A stretch of DNA of 64,000 bases, taken from NCBI GenBank assembly GCA_016716475.1, contig JADJWG010000002.1:434001-498000 (forward strand). Reading direction: 5' to 3'. Below the pieces are notes generated by a model. It searched no databases. It had not been told where the DNA came from and saw nothing but the letters and a program-made list of their open reading frames with translations. The position numbers were made by a program, and so were the translations under genes. Of this stretch, positions 7,816 through 16,956 are shown one piece after another (position 1 is the first letter of the stretch; the number at the start of each line of letters is the position of its first letter). This DNA is from Phycisphaerales bacterium. GTDB lineage: Bacteria > Planctomycetota > Phycisphaerae > UBA1845 > Fen-1342.

Positions 7816-10386
7816 ATGAAAATCGTGATTGTTGGTGGGGTAGCCGGTGGAGCCACAGCCGCAGCGCGAGCCCGACGACTGGATGAAGCGGCGGAGATCG
7901 TCATGTTCGAGCGGGGGCACGAGGTGTCGTTCGCAAACTGTGGCCTGCCGTACCACATCGGCGGCGAAATACCGCAGCGCGCGGCACTGCTCGTGCAAAC
8001 CCGGGCGGGCCTGGCGGCCAGGTTCCGGTTGGACATTCGCACACGCACGGAAGTGGAACATATCGATGCCGCTGGTCAACGTGTGCGTGTGAGAGATCTT
8101 GAAAGTGGCCGTACATACGAAGAGTCATACGACCGGTTGCTGCTTTCGCCGGGTGCGGCCCCGTTGCGACCACCCATTCCTGGGGTCGAACACCCCGCGA
8201 TCCATACACTGCGCAACATGGCCGACATGGATCGCATCAAGGGCAGCGTTGATGCGGGTGCGCAGCGGGCGCTCGTCGTCGGGGGCGGCTTCATAGGGCT
8301 CGAGATGGCGGAGAACCTGCGTCGTCGAGGCCTGGAAGTGGCGCTGGTCGAACTGTTGCCGCAGGTGATGCCGCCCTTCGATCCAGAGGTCGCGGCCCGG
8401 CTGCACCAGGAACTGGCTGCGAACGATGTACAACTCTACCTCGAAGACGGCGTGACCGCCTTTGAGGATGCAGAGGGTGGTGTGCGAGCTACGTTGCGGA
8501 GCGGAGCCCGCCTGGAGGTCGACCTGGTCGTGCTTGCGGTCGGTGTACGGCCGGATACCGGGCTAGCGCGGGCTGCTGGGTTGAAGCTGTCGGAGCGCGG
8601 CGCGCTCCTCGTGGATGAGGTGATGCGCACGAGCGATCCGTATATTTTCGCGGTCGGCGACGCTGTGCAGGTGGAGGATGCGGTGCTCGGGGGACCCGCG
8701 TATCTGCCGCTCGCCGGTCCCGCCAACCGGCAGGCCCGCATCGCTGTCGATGCGATGCTCGGTCGTGCGAGCCGCTACCGTGGCGCACAGGGCACGAGCG
8801 TCGTTCAACTGTTCGACGTGACCGCCGGTATCACCGGGGCGTCGGAGAAGGTCTTGCGGCAGCGGGGCGTGCCCTATCAGAAGGTGTATGTCCAGCGCGC
8901 ACACCACGTGACCTACTACCCCGGCGCACAGAGCATGATGATCAAGCTGTTGTTCGCCCCTGAGGATGGCCGCGTGCTTGGTGCGCAGCTTGTCGGCGGA
9001 GCAGGCGTCGACAAGCGCCTCGACGTACTGGCGACGGCACTGGCGGCGGGGTTGACCGTACATGATCTGGAGGATCTCGAGCTGGCGTATGCGCCACAGT
9101 TCGGTGCGGCCAAGGATCCGGTCAACATTGCGGGCAACGTGGCCGTGAATGCACTTCGTGGAGAAGAGGAATTCGTCGATCCAGCGGTACTCGACGAGGC
9201 CGGCCGCACGGCCTATACGCTTTTGGACGTGCGCGAACAGGCGGAGTTCGAGGCCGGACACATTCCCGGGGCGTGCTGGGTGCCGCTGGCCACGCTGCGC
9301 GCGCGATTGGGCGAGCTGCCGAGTGCTAAGCCGCTGGCGGTGTATTGCGGCGTGGGACAGCGGGCGTACTACGCAACACGCATCCTGCGGGCTCATGGAC
9401 TGCGCGCGTGCAACGTAGCGGGCGGCTTCGCGCTCTGGTCGCTCATCCATGCACCTCGCCCGAAGCCACGGCCATTGCACCGCCGCCCCTTGTCGACCTT
9501 GACTGCGAGCACGTCACCGAGCGGTGTCGCAAGCGAGGAGAGCGGCTGCTGCGTCGGACCGGCCACGACCGTGAAGAACAGTGCGGTGGCGGTGGTGACC
9601 CGTGCGGCGGCGCGCACGGAGCCGCACACAGCGAGCGTCACCAAGTCACCTGGGCAGATCGAGCTTGACTTGCGCGGGCTGCAATGCCCCGGACCGCTGG
9701 CGGCGCTCGCCGCGGCCGCGCGCGCAGCCGCACCCGGGGCACTGCTGCGCGCCCGGGCGGATGACCTCGGGTTCTGCGGCGACGTCGATGCGTGGTGCGC
9801 GCGCAGTGGGCACAAGCTCGAGTCGACACACCGGGACGGCCGGGAGTTCGTGGCGGAAATACGCTTGCATACTGGGGCTGATGTCGCACCGGCCGGGAGC
9901 CCGGCGGCCGCAAACAGCACCCGGAAAACGTTCGTCGTCTTCTCCGGCGACCTCGATCGGGTCATGGCCGCGCTGGTCATCGCGAATGCAGCGGCTGACA
10001 TGGGCGACGAAGTGACGCTGTTCTTTACGTTCTGGGGTCTCAACGCGCTGCGGAAAGAAGCGCCGCCGCCGACGAAGAAGGCGCTGCTCGACCGCATGTT
10101 CGGCTGGATGATGCCGCGGGGAGCGCAGCGGTTGGTGCTATCCAAAATGCACATGGGCGGCATGGGTACGGCGATGATGCGGCACGTGATGCGCAAGAAG
10201 GGCGTCGCGGACCTGCCGACGCTGCTCGCCAGCGCGCAACAGAAGGGTGTGCGTCTGATCGCATGTTCGATGTCGATGGAGGTGATGGGATTGCAGCGCG
10301 AGGAACTGATCGATGGTCTCGAGATCGCCGGGGCCGCGCGGTATGTGAATGAGGCGAGTCAGTCGGGCGTCAATCTCTTTATCTGA
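7816..10386 (+). CDS. CoA-disulfide reductase / rhodanese / TusA-like / DsrE-like four-domain fusion
   Basis: An 856-residue protein, start ATG 7816 preceded by GGGAG. Domains in order: (1) FAD/NAD(P)H disulfide reductase, about 1-445, with the single active cysteine C42 in SFANCGLPY typical of CoA-disulfide and persulfide reductases, and NAD site VVGGGFIGLEMA; (2) rhodanese, about 455-545, catalytic C511 in YCGVGQRA; (3) a low-complexity linker, about 546-612; (4) a TusA-like fold, about 614-685, C624 in the CPGP motif; (5) a DsrE/DsrF-like domain, about 703-856, with C817 in ACSMSMEVMG. Together these offer a relay of cysteines for passing or reducing persulfide sulfur in the cytoplasm. Related fusions are known in other bacteria. 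Expression is probably controlled by the upstream ArsR. The 3' end overlaps the convergent 10379-11824 gene by 8 bp. Confidence 0.9.
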   Translation: MKIVIVGGVAGGATAAARARRLDEAAEIVMFERGHEVSFANCGLPYHIGGEIPQRAALLVQTRAGLAARFRLDIRTRTEVEHIDAAGQRVRVRDLESGRTYEESYDRLLLSPGAAPLRPPIPGVEHPAIHTLRNMADMDRIKGSVDAGAQRALVVGGGFIGLEMAENLRRRGLEVALVELLPQVMPPFDPEVAARLHQELAANDVQLYLEDGVTAFEDAEGGVRATLRSGARLEVDLVVLAVGVRPDTGLARAAGLKLSERGALLVDEVMRTSDPYIFAVGDAVQVEDAVLGGPAYLPLAGPANRQARIAVDAMLGRASRYRGAQGTSVVQLFDVTAGITGASEKVLRQRGVPYQKVYVQRAHHVTYYPGAQSMMIKLLFAPEDGRVLGAQLVGGAGVDKRLDVLATALAAGLTVHDLEDLELAYAPQFGAAKDPVNIAGNVAVNALRGEEEFVDPAVLDEAGRTAYTLLDVREQAEFEAGHIPGACWVPLATLRARLGELPSAKPLAVYCGVGQRAYYATRILRAHGLRACNVAGGFALWSLIHAPRPKPRPLHRRPLSTLTASTSPSGVASEESGCCVGPATTVKNSAVAVVTRAAARTEPHTASVTKSPGQIELDLRGLQCPGPLAALAAAARAAAPGALLRARADDLGFCGDVDAWCARSGHKLESTHRDGREFVAEIRLHTGADVAPAGSPAAANSTRKTFVVFSGDLDRVMAALVIANAAADMGDEVTLFFTFWGLNALRKEAPPPTKKALLDRMFGWMMPRGAQRLVLSKMHMGGMGTAMMRHVMRKKGVADLPTLLASAQQKGVRLIACSMSMEVMGLQREELIDGLEIAGAARYVNEASQSGVNLFI

Positions 10387-11824
10387 CGCCGGCGTGTGAG
10401 TTGCGTTCCTGCCTGGCCGGCTGCGGCGCGGCAGTCACAGGTGAAAGAGTTTCCGGTGTGACGAAGGCACCCGGGCCCAGCGTGGGTGCGACGGCGGAAA
10501 CGACATACCGTCGTTTGCCGGACGGGTCCGGCGGGATTTCGTCAACGAGTCGCACCTTGGCGCACACGTCGGGTCCGAAGAGCTGGCGATAACGTTGGGC
10601 GACGCGGTCGCATGTGGCCGCGTCGAAGCCAGGGCCGGGCACGAGCAGGATCTCAAATTCGGTTAGGGTGTGCTGCCAGGTCTTGAAGGCCATGATCCCC
10701 GGCTCGTCGCGCAGTACGTGCGACGTCACCGCGCCGTGGCAGAGCCGACCACCGGGCAGCACGATGAAGCCGGTGATCTTGCCGCCGGTGAGCTGCATCG
10801 TCGGGAAAGGCAGGCCGCAGAGGCAGGGCTCAGCATCGAGCTGGCCGGCATCACCGACGCGATAACGGATCAGCGGCTGTGCCCGTGTGTTGAGGGGGGT
10901 ACACACCAATTCCCCGACGGTGCCGGGCGGAACGAGGGTTCCGGCGCTCAGCACCTCGACAAGGATGTGCGGTGTCAGCAGGTGCATGCGGCGGGCGGGG
11001 CAATCGTGTGCAATCAGGCCAACTTCACGGTTACCGTACTCTTGCGCAACAGCGCAACCGAACACGCTGCGCACGCGGTTGAGGTGTTCGGCAGTGGCCT
11101 CCTCTCCGGTCAGCACGACCAGTTTCAGATCGGGCCAGACGGGGGCGTGTTGTTCCGCCGTATATTCGGCGAGCACTGCAAGCGCACTGGGGTAGCCGTA
11201 CAACACGGCCGGCCGAAAGCGCTGCAGGGCGGCGAGGTGCGCGGCGAGATGCGCAGGTGCGAGCGAAAAGGCATCCAGCAGGCGTTCGTTCAGGAAGGCA
11301 TCGCGCCAATGCCGCAGATGTGAGCCACGACGCTCCAGCGGTGCGCCCCAGAAATGGACCCGCCGTGCACCCACGGATACCCCGAAGCGACTCTGCATGA
11401 ATAGGCGCGCCGCCCGGTCCTGTGTCTGGCGCTTGCGATCGATGAAGAAGTGCAGCGTGTCACCCGTCGTTCCGCCACTGGATGAGGGTTGCAGGCCACC
11501 GGGTACGTTTCGATAGGTCATGTCCGGTGCATGGGTGCGCACCGTGGCCTTGTCGAGCACGGGCAGGCGGGCGAGTTCCGTATATGGATCGTCACCGTGT
11601 GGATCCAGCCGACAGCGGCCGAAAAGAGTGCTGTAGTAAGGCAGCCGGGCGACCGCGAACGCCAGCAGTTTACGCAGCGCGACCGCCTGCTCAATGGCGA
11701 CCGTACGCGGGGCGCAGTCTGCGAGCGACTGGAGGCGGCGCACTTCGCGCAGTGTGTCGCGGCCCTGCAGCCACTCGTGCAGCGGATAGGTCACGGACTC
11801 GACAAGCCATGGGGCAAGCTTCAC
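10379..11824 (-). CDS. CapK/PaaK-like adenylate-forming enzyme of the polysaccharide operon
   Basis: A 481-residue protein of the phenylacetate-CoA ligase-like superfamily (CapK group). The AMP-binding loop is seen in QPSSSGGTTGDTLHF, followed by LYGYPSALAVLAEY, VLTGEEATAEH and the RYRVGDAGQL block. CapK-type proteins are common in capsule and exopolysaccharide clusters, where the exact acyl substrate is mostly unknown. The start is GTG 11824, with GGAG 8 nt upstream, overlapping the previous gene's stop as GTGA; an ATG-only reading would miss it. It is the last gene of the six-gene operon. The C-terminal tail beyond about residue 450 is proline/alanine-rich. Confidence 0.85.
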   Translation of the reverse strand: MKLAPWLVESVTYPLHEWLQGRDTLREVRRLQSLADCAPRTVAIEQAVALRKLLAFAVARLPYYSTLFGRCRLDPHGDDPYTELARLPVLDKATVRTHAPDMTYRNVPGGLQPSSSGGTTGDTLHFFIDRKRQTQDRAARLFMQSRFGVSVGARRVHFWGAPLERRGSHLRHWRDAFLNERLLDAFSLAPAHLAAHLAALQRFRPAVLYGYPSALAVLAEYTAEQHAPVWPDLKLVVLTGEEATAEHLNRVRSVFGCAVAQEYGNREVGLIAHDCPARRMHLLTPHILVEVLSAGTLVPPGTVGELVCTPLNTRAQPLIRYRVGDAGQLDAEPCLCGLPFPTMQLTGGKITGFIVLPGGRLCHGAVTSHVLRDEPGIMAFKTWQHTLTEFEILLVPGPGFDAATCDRVAQRYRQLFGPDVCAKVRLVDEIPPDPSGKRRYVVSAVAPTLGPGAFVTPETLSPVTAAPQPARQERNSHAGVR

Positions 11825-14283
11825 CGGGAATCTCCGATGGGCGCCAAGACCGGTGGGGCGGGTGCGGTGATGGTTGAGCACGCGGCCCGAATTGCACTGC
11901 GCTGTGCAGGGTGCGGAACGGTGTCCTCGGCAGGCGACGAGTAAACCCGGGGTGCGACCCCCGGCAGTACCGCTGCATACACCCGGGATAGCGCAGTGGC
12001 CGTTCGCGCGGGACCATACTGATCGCGGATGTGTTGATGGCACGCCGCGGCGGCACGGGCACGGTACTTTGGGTTGGTTGCGAATGCTGCCATGTACTTG
12101 GCGAGCACCGTCGCATCCCCGGGGGGAACAAGTGGTGCAAGCCATTCACCGTCGTGGGCAGCCAGTGGCGCGAAGATTTCGGGTAACGCGCCGACGGCTG
12201 TGGCGACAAGTGGTAAACCCGCGGCGGCGGCTTCGAGCACCACATTCGGTGCACCTTCACAGTGGCTTGGGTGGACGAAGCAGTCTGCGGAAGCAAAGAG
12301 CGCCGGACGTTCGGCCGGGGCGATCGGCCCGAGCCAGTGGGTGTGGGTGGTGAGTTCAAGTGCGGCCGCCTGGCGCTGCCAGGCGCCGAGTTCTTCGGGT
12401 GTGGCGGGACCGGCGATGAGCAACTCGCAGGGAATGTGGCGCTCCTTGAGCAGACCGCCGGCCACCAGCAGGTCGGTCAGTCCTTTCGCCCGGGTGAGCG
12501 GCCCGAGGAACAGGAAGCGGCACGGCCGGTCGGGTGGTGTGGTGGAGGCGCGCGGGGCTGCGGCGAGCAGGGCCGGGTCGTACGCGTTGGGCACAATGTA
12601 CCAGTGCGCACACGGGCTGTAGCGCCAGAGACGTTTACGCCAACCGGAACTGAGCACGATGACCGCATCCGCCCAAGCGAGGCCGGTGCGCGCCAGCAGT
12701 CGGCGCCCGGGACCCAGCGCGGCGAGGAAATCGGCAAACCCTCCACCGCGGATGTGCAGTGCTACGCGCGTGCCGGTGGTGTGTGCAATTGCGACATCCA
12801 GCAGGTTGCGCCAGAACGTGAAGCCGCTGCACGTGTGGATGTGGAGTAGTGCGATGGGCTCGGACCGCAAGCGGTGCCACAGGGTGTGCAGCGCCCGGAC
12901 GTGACGCGCCATGGCCGTGCAACGACCGAGGATCCAAGGGGTACGACCGCTGTCTGTGCTGCGCTGGGTCGTCGGCAGGAGTGCGAGGTCGAAGTCCGCG
13001 GACAACGGGCCACGGAGCAGGTTTTGAATCGATGTGACCATGCCGCCGGTTTGTGGGGGCGCAGGGCCGAGCATCAGGATGCGCGCGCGAGCCGGCTGGG
13101 TGTTACTTCGGTTCGGACCGCAGCGTGTGAGGGCATGATGGTAGAACGCTTCGTAGCGCCCAACCATCGCCGTGTTGCTGAAACGCGCCTGCGCCTCCCG
13201 CTGAGCATGGGCAGCGCGGCGCAAGGCCGCACCCGGATCGCCCAGCGACTGATGCAGGGCGGCCGCAAGTGCTGCGGGGCTCGCCGGCGGCACTAGCAGC
13301 GCAGTGTCCGGCGACCGGAGCAGCAAGTCCGTGTGCGGAGCGTCATCCGGCGAAGCGGAGGGCAGCGCGCCGACGTCACCGACGGCTGTCGCAACGATCG
13401 GTACACCCTGTGTCATGGCTTCGAGCACGACGTTCGGCATACTCTCGCTACGGCTGCTCAGGCAGAAGACATCGGCGCCCGCGAGGAGTTTCCAGGCGTC
13501 AGGCTGGGGTCCGCACCAATGTACGTGTGTTTCCAGTTGGAGCGTCTCTACTGCCGTCGCGACACGTACCGCGTAGGCCCGGTCGATCACGCCGCCGACG
13601 AGCAGGAGCCGGGCACGCGGCCAGTCGCGCCGCAGTCGTGAGAATGCGAGCAGCAGGTCAAGCGTGCCCTTCTCGGGCCGGAGATTACCGATGCTCAGCA
13701 GGACGGGGCCGTCGAGTGTGCAACCGGCCAGTGCCGCGAGCGCTTGCCGCGCTGGTCCGCGCGGCAGTGCGGGCAGATCCAGGCCGTTGGGGAGGTGCAC
13801 CGCGCATGCGGCGAGTCGGGGGTGGAGTCGGGTGCGCAGAGCCTGCGAGTTGAGGCCGATACCGGCCACCCAGCGATCGAGCGTGCGGGCCAGCAGGTGG
13901 TGTCGTGACGGTGACCCGAGCGGCCAACCGTGCCAGACATGAACCACCGTCCGGCCCTGCCACTTCGCGGGGAGGAAGCTGGCAACCAGGGCGGCACAAC
14001 TGTGGGCATGCACAAGATTGATACGGTCGGTAGCCAACCAACGGCCCAGTCGCACAGGCAGGGACAGATCGCGGCCCTGACTCTCGGCGGCCCGCACCGT
14101 GACGCCGGCCGCCGCCAGCGGGTTGCAGTCGATGCCGGGCGTGCGCAGGCAGTACACGAAGACGGCCTGCCCGCGCGCCGCGAGCCCGTGCGCCAGGCGA
14201 CGCAAGCAGTGTTCGGAACCCCCGCCCGCCAGGGTATCAATGACAAGCGCGATTCGCAGCGGGCGCGGGTTGGGGGCATTCAT
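11821..14283 (-). CDS. tandem fusion of two GT4-type glycosyltransferases
   Basis: An 820-residue protein made of two complete GT-B glycosyltransferases. The first (about 1-385) starts RIALVIDTLAGGGSEHCLRRL and carries the nucleotide-sugar motif ESMPNVVLEAMTQGVPIVATAVG. The second (about 405-790) starts RILMLGPAPPQTGGMVTSIQ and carries EGAPNVVLEAAAAGLPLVATAVG. Both contain the E-x7-E pattern of GT4 enzymes. A proline/alanine tail follows. Start ATG 14283 has GGGAG upstream and lies 1 bp after the previous stop. Each half probably adds one sugar to a lipid-linked glycan at the cytoplasmic face, so the fusion could add two in sequence. Sugar specificity cannot be read from the sequence. Confidence 0.9.
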   Translation of the reverse strand: MNAPNPRPLRIALVIDTLAGGGSEHCLRRLAHGLAARGQAVFVYCLRTPGIDCNPLAAAGVTVRAAESQGRDLSLPVRLGRWLATDRINLVHAHSCAALVASFLPAKWQGRTVVHVWHGWPLGSPSRHHLLARTLDRWVAGIGLNSQALRTRLHPRLAACAVHLPNGLDLPALPRGPARQALAALAGCTLDGPVLLSIGNLRPEKGTLDLLLAFSRLRRDWPRARLLLVGGVIDRAYAVRVATAVETLQLETHVHWCGPQPDAWKLLAGADVFCLSSRSESMPNVVLEAMTQGVPIVATAVGDVGALPSASPDDAPHTDLLLRSPDTALLVPPASPAALAAALHQSLGDPGAALRRAAHAQREAQARFSNTAMVGRYEAFYHHALTRCGPNRSNTQPARARILMLGPAPPQTGGMVTSIQNLLRGPLSADFDLALLPTTQRSTDSGRTPWILGRCTAMARHVRALHTLWHRLRSEPIALLHIHTCSGFTFWRNLLDVAIAHTTGTRVALHIRGGGFADFLAALGPGRRLLARTGLAWADAVIVLSSGWRKRLWRYSPCAHWYIVPNAYDPALLAAAPRASTTPPDRPCRFLFLGPLTRAKGLTDLLVAGGLLKERHIPCELLIAGPATPEELGAWQRQAAALELTTHTHWLGPIAPAERPALFASADCFVHPSHCEGAPNVVLEAAAAGLPLVATAVGALPEIFAPLAAHDGEWLAPLVPPGDATVLAKYMAAFATNPKYRARAAAACHQHIRDQYGPARTATALSRVYAAVLPGVAPRVYSSPAEDTVPHPAQRSAIRAACSTITAPAPPVLAPIGDSR

Positions 14284-14284
14284 C

Positions 14285-15703
14285 TTAACGGCTCCCGCCC
14301 AGGGCGGGCATGGGCGGACACGGGGCGGGCCATGTCGCTGCCGGTGCAGATTTCGAAGTGGAGGTTGTAGTGTCGGACTCGGGCTGCTGCGCATCCGCAG
14401 CGCTTGTGGCCACGACGTGCCGTGCCACGTTGCGCAGGCAGAGCGACAGTCCCACCAGCAACCAGAAATCCTCCGAAAAAACGCGCGTCGTGAACATGGC
14501 ACAGGCGAGGTAACCGAGCAAGGCGGCGCGCAGGGCCATGGCGTGCCAGCCGAGATGGAAACCGCAGCGGCGCCCCAGGAGTTGCACCTCCTGGTAGGGG
14601 GGCACCCGGTGGGCGGTGTACCAGACGCGCTGGAGTGCGATGACCGTGGCGGCGATCATCAGTCCCCAGATGGACAGGCCCAGCCAGCCGAACTCGGCCA
14701 GGCATGCCGCAACGGTGTTGTGCGCGCTGCGCGGCACCGTCAGCCCTGGTACGTAGCGCTGCACGGTCTCATGGAAGTTACCGACGCCGATGCCGAGGGG
14801 ATAGTCGCGTGCCATGCGGACGGCGGCGTGCCAGTAGTCGATGCGCCGGATCGCAGATGGATCATCACGCCAGGTGCTGACGCTTGCCATACGGTCCCAC
14901 CAGGCGGGGTCAGTCAATTGAATCGCGAGCAGGGTGCCGATGCCCACGGCGACCACGCCGCGGAGCCGATAGCCGCGGGGTAGGGCGAGGACGCCCGTCA
15001 GTGCGATCACGATCAGTCCCGCAAGCGCATTGCGTGTACGGGTCGCGATCAGGGCATTGACGGCGAATGCGCCGGCCAGCAGGAGTGCCCCGCGTCCCAG
15101 CCACGTGCGGGCCATGAAGAAAGCCGCACCGATCAAGGGTAAACTCGCAACGAGATGGACCGCCAGACCGCTTGACTCGGCGAAGTCGGGACCGCCGAGC
15201 CCACCGGTCAGCCGGCCGCCGATCGTGCGACCGACGCCGCCGGTGGCCTGGTATCCGATGTAGGCCACCCCCGTGACCCAGGCGAGAATCACCAGTTGGA
15301 AATGGGCGGGCGTTTGAATGCAGCGCAGCAGGAGGAACAGGACCACCATTAACTTGAGATACTTCTCGACAAGATACAGACCACGCTCGCTCGTGCTCTG
15401 GCCCCAGACGAGACTCCCTACCACCAGCACGCCGAAGAGCAGCGCCAGCAGATAGCCCGGCGGGAACTGCTGCGCGCCGTGTGTCATGCGCGGCTGACGA
15501 ACGATGACGCCGATGAGAATCGCACAGGCGACGATGAACGAAGTGCGCAGATTCAGCGCGGCTACGCTGGCACCCCACCACTGCGTCTCCGGATTTAGGT
15601 GGTAGACGAGGACATAGAGCGCAAGCCCCACCGCCGGCTGCAGCAGGGCGGCCGCCAGCCCACTGAGGTAGCACGCCCAGAACGCGATGGCGGTCAGCGA
15701 CAT
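14285..15703 (-). CDS. O-antigen ligase/polymerase-like membrane protein (Wzy/WaaL type)
   Basis: A 472-residue protein with about ten to twelve membrane helices. The Wzy_C-type signature is near the C-terminus: GNFHETVQRYVPGLTVPRSAHNTVAACLAEFGWLGL, where the SAHNT stretch follows a periplasmic loop as in O-antigen ligases and polymerases. Such proteins polymerise or transfer glycan repeat units on the periplasmic side. Start ATG 15703 is preceded by a strong GGGAGGTGAC site and overlaps the upstream gene by 10 bp. Ligase and polymerase cannot be told apart by sequence alone. The gene sits in the middle of the glycosyltransferase operon. Confidence 0.87.
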   Translation of the reverse strand: MSLTAIAFWACYLSGLAAALLQPAVGLALYVLVYHLNPETQWWGASVAALNLRTSFIVACAILIGVIVRQPRMTHGAQQFPPGYLLALLFGVLVVGSLVWGQSTSERGLYLVEKYLKLMVVLFLLLRCIQTPAHFQLVILAWVTGVAYIGYQATGGVGRTIGGRLTGGLGGPDFAESSGLAVHLVASLPLIGAAFFMARTWLGRGALLLAGAFAVNALIATRTRNALAGLIVIALTGVLALPRGYRLRGVVAVGIGTLLAIQLTDPAWWDRMASVSTWRDDPSAIRRIDYWHAAVRMARDYPLGIGVGNFHETVQRYVPGLTVPRSAHNTVAACLAEFGWLGLSIWGLMIAATVIALQRVWYTAHRVPPYQEVQLLGRRCGFHLGWHAMALRAALLGYLACAMFTTRVFSEDFWLLVGLSLCLRNVARHVVATSAADAQQPESDTTTSTSKSAPAATWPAPCPPMPALGGSR

Positions 15704-16956
15704 GTCACCTCCCGTGCGGGCGTGGGGTAGCGGGACACAGTCGCACTGCAGGTCATGGTCGCCGAGGGCAATGCCGGCCGGCCGGCGGCGTCTCGCAACA
15801 ACTCGAACAGTGCGAGGCCGAGCATCTCCCAATCATGCGCGCTGCGTACCCAGCGTTGACCACTGAGACCGAGCCGGGCGGCGCGTACCGGGTTTGCCAG
15901 CAGATTCTCCAGTTCGCGTATCCAGTCACCCGGACGGCGAGCGACGCGGAACTCGATACCAGGACGACCGGTCAGCCCCGCCACAGCCCGCGGGGAAGCG
16001 ACCACGGGGCGGCCGGCTGCACACGCTTCGAGCACCTTGTTCTTCACGCCGGAACCCAGGCGAGTCGGTACGACCACCACGCTCGCCCGTGCAAGGTAGG
16101 GGCGCACATCGGGTACGTTGGGGTGGATCTCAATCCCGGGATGAAAACTCAGACGGAGTACCTCGGCGGTCGGATCGCGCCCGACGATCAGCAGGCGGCG
16201 GGGCGCCTTGGCGGACACGATCTGCGGCCACACGGTGCGCACGAAATGGCCGATACCGTCACTATTCGGGGGATAGTCCAACGCACCGATGAAAGCGAGT
16301 GTGCCGGCTTCAGGCGCGACGTGTGTGACATCGAGGTCCGAGTACGTGACGCCGTTCGTGAGCACGTGCAGACGTTCAAGCCGCGCCCAGCGACGACCCC
16401 AGAGCGCGTCTACATCTGATGCCACAACAGTCGCCGCACACCGATGACCCACGGCGCTCTCATACCGAGCATAGCGTGCGGCCTGCCGGGCGATGTGCAG
16501 CCAGCGCCAGGCGTTGTGCCAGCCCAGGCGGCGCACGGTGGTAACGACCAGTTCATCGACCGGATCCCAGACGGCGGGAACACGCAGGCAATCCACGTAT
16601 TGCCCGACGGTTGCTCCGCCCAGCAAGGCGACATCGAAGTGGTCCAGGCGGGCGTGCATCTGAAGCCAGGCGGCTATGGCGGTGTTCGTGCCGAAATGTC
16701 GCCGCGCGCTGCGGAGGCCCGCGGCCGGGCTCCGCTGCGGTTCGGGACCAGCCGCGCCAACTGCTGCGACCACGGTCACACCTGCCGGCCAGGGAACATC
16801 CGGCGGCGGTGCCACCGGCAACAAGACTGTGCAGCGTGCATGGCGCGCCAGTTGTGCCAGGTAGTGGTAGCGGCGCAGGCGGCCGCCGCCGTTGAGTGGC
16901 CAAGGCGCATGCCTGGCAACGATCAGCACCCGGAGGGGGCCGCGCCGGACGCTCAT
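15694..16956 (-). CDS. GT4-type glycosyltransferase, resembling PEP-CTERM/EpsH-associated sugar transferases
   Basis: A 420-residue GT-B enzyme. The N-terminus RVLIVARHAPWPLNGGGRLRRYHYL and the C-terminal donor block PTRLGSGVKNKVLEACAAGRPVVAS resemble sugar transferases linked to exopolysaccharide export (the family often named after PEP-CTERM/EpsH systems). LGALDYPPNSDG-like wording in the linker (here FIGALDYPPNSDG) is typical too. Start ATG 16956 overlaps the preceding stop as ATGA; an earlier in-frame ATG would lie inside the upstream gene. It acts in the cytoplasm on a lipid-linked acceptor. No PEP-CTERM protein or exosortase is seen in the window. Confidence 0.87.
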   Translation of the reverse strand: MSVRRGPLRVLIVARHAPWPLNGGGRLRRYHYLAQLARHARCTVLLPVAPPPDVPWPAGVTVVAAVGAAGPEPQRSPAAGLRSARRHFGTNTAIAAWLQMHARLDHFDVALLGGATVGQYVDCLRVPAVWDPVDELVVTTVRRLGWHNAWRWLHIARQAARYARYESAVGHRCAATVVASDVDALWGRRWARLERLHVLTNGVTYSDLDVTHVAPEAGTLAFIGALDYPPNSDGIGHFVRTVWPQIVSAKAPRRLLIVGRDPTAEVLRLSFHPGIEIHPNVPDVRPYLARASVVVVPTRLGSGVKNKVLEACAAGRPVVASPRAVAGLTGRPGIEFRVARRPGDWIRELENLLANPVRAARLGLSGQRWVRSAHDWEMLGLALFELLRDAAGRPALPSATMTCSATVSRYPTPAREVTCR

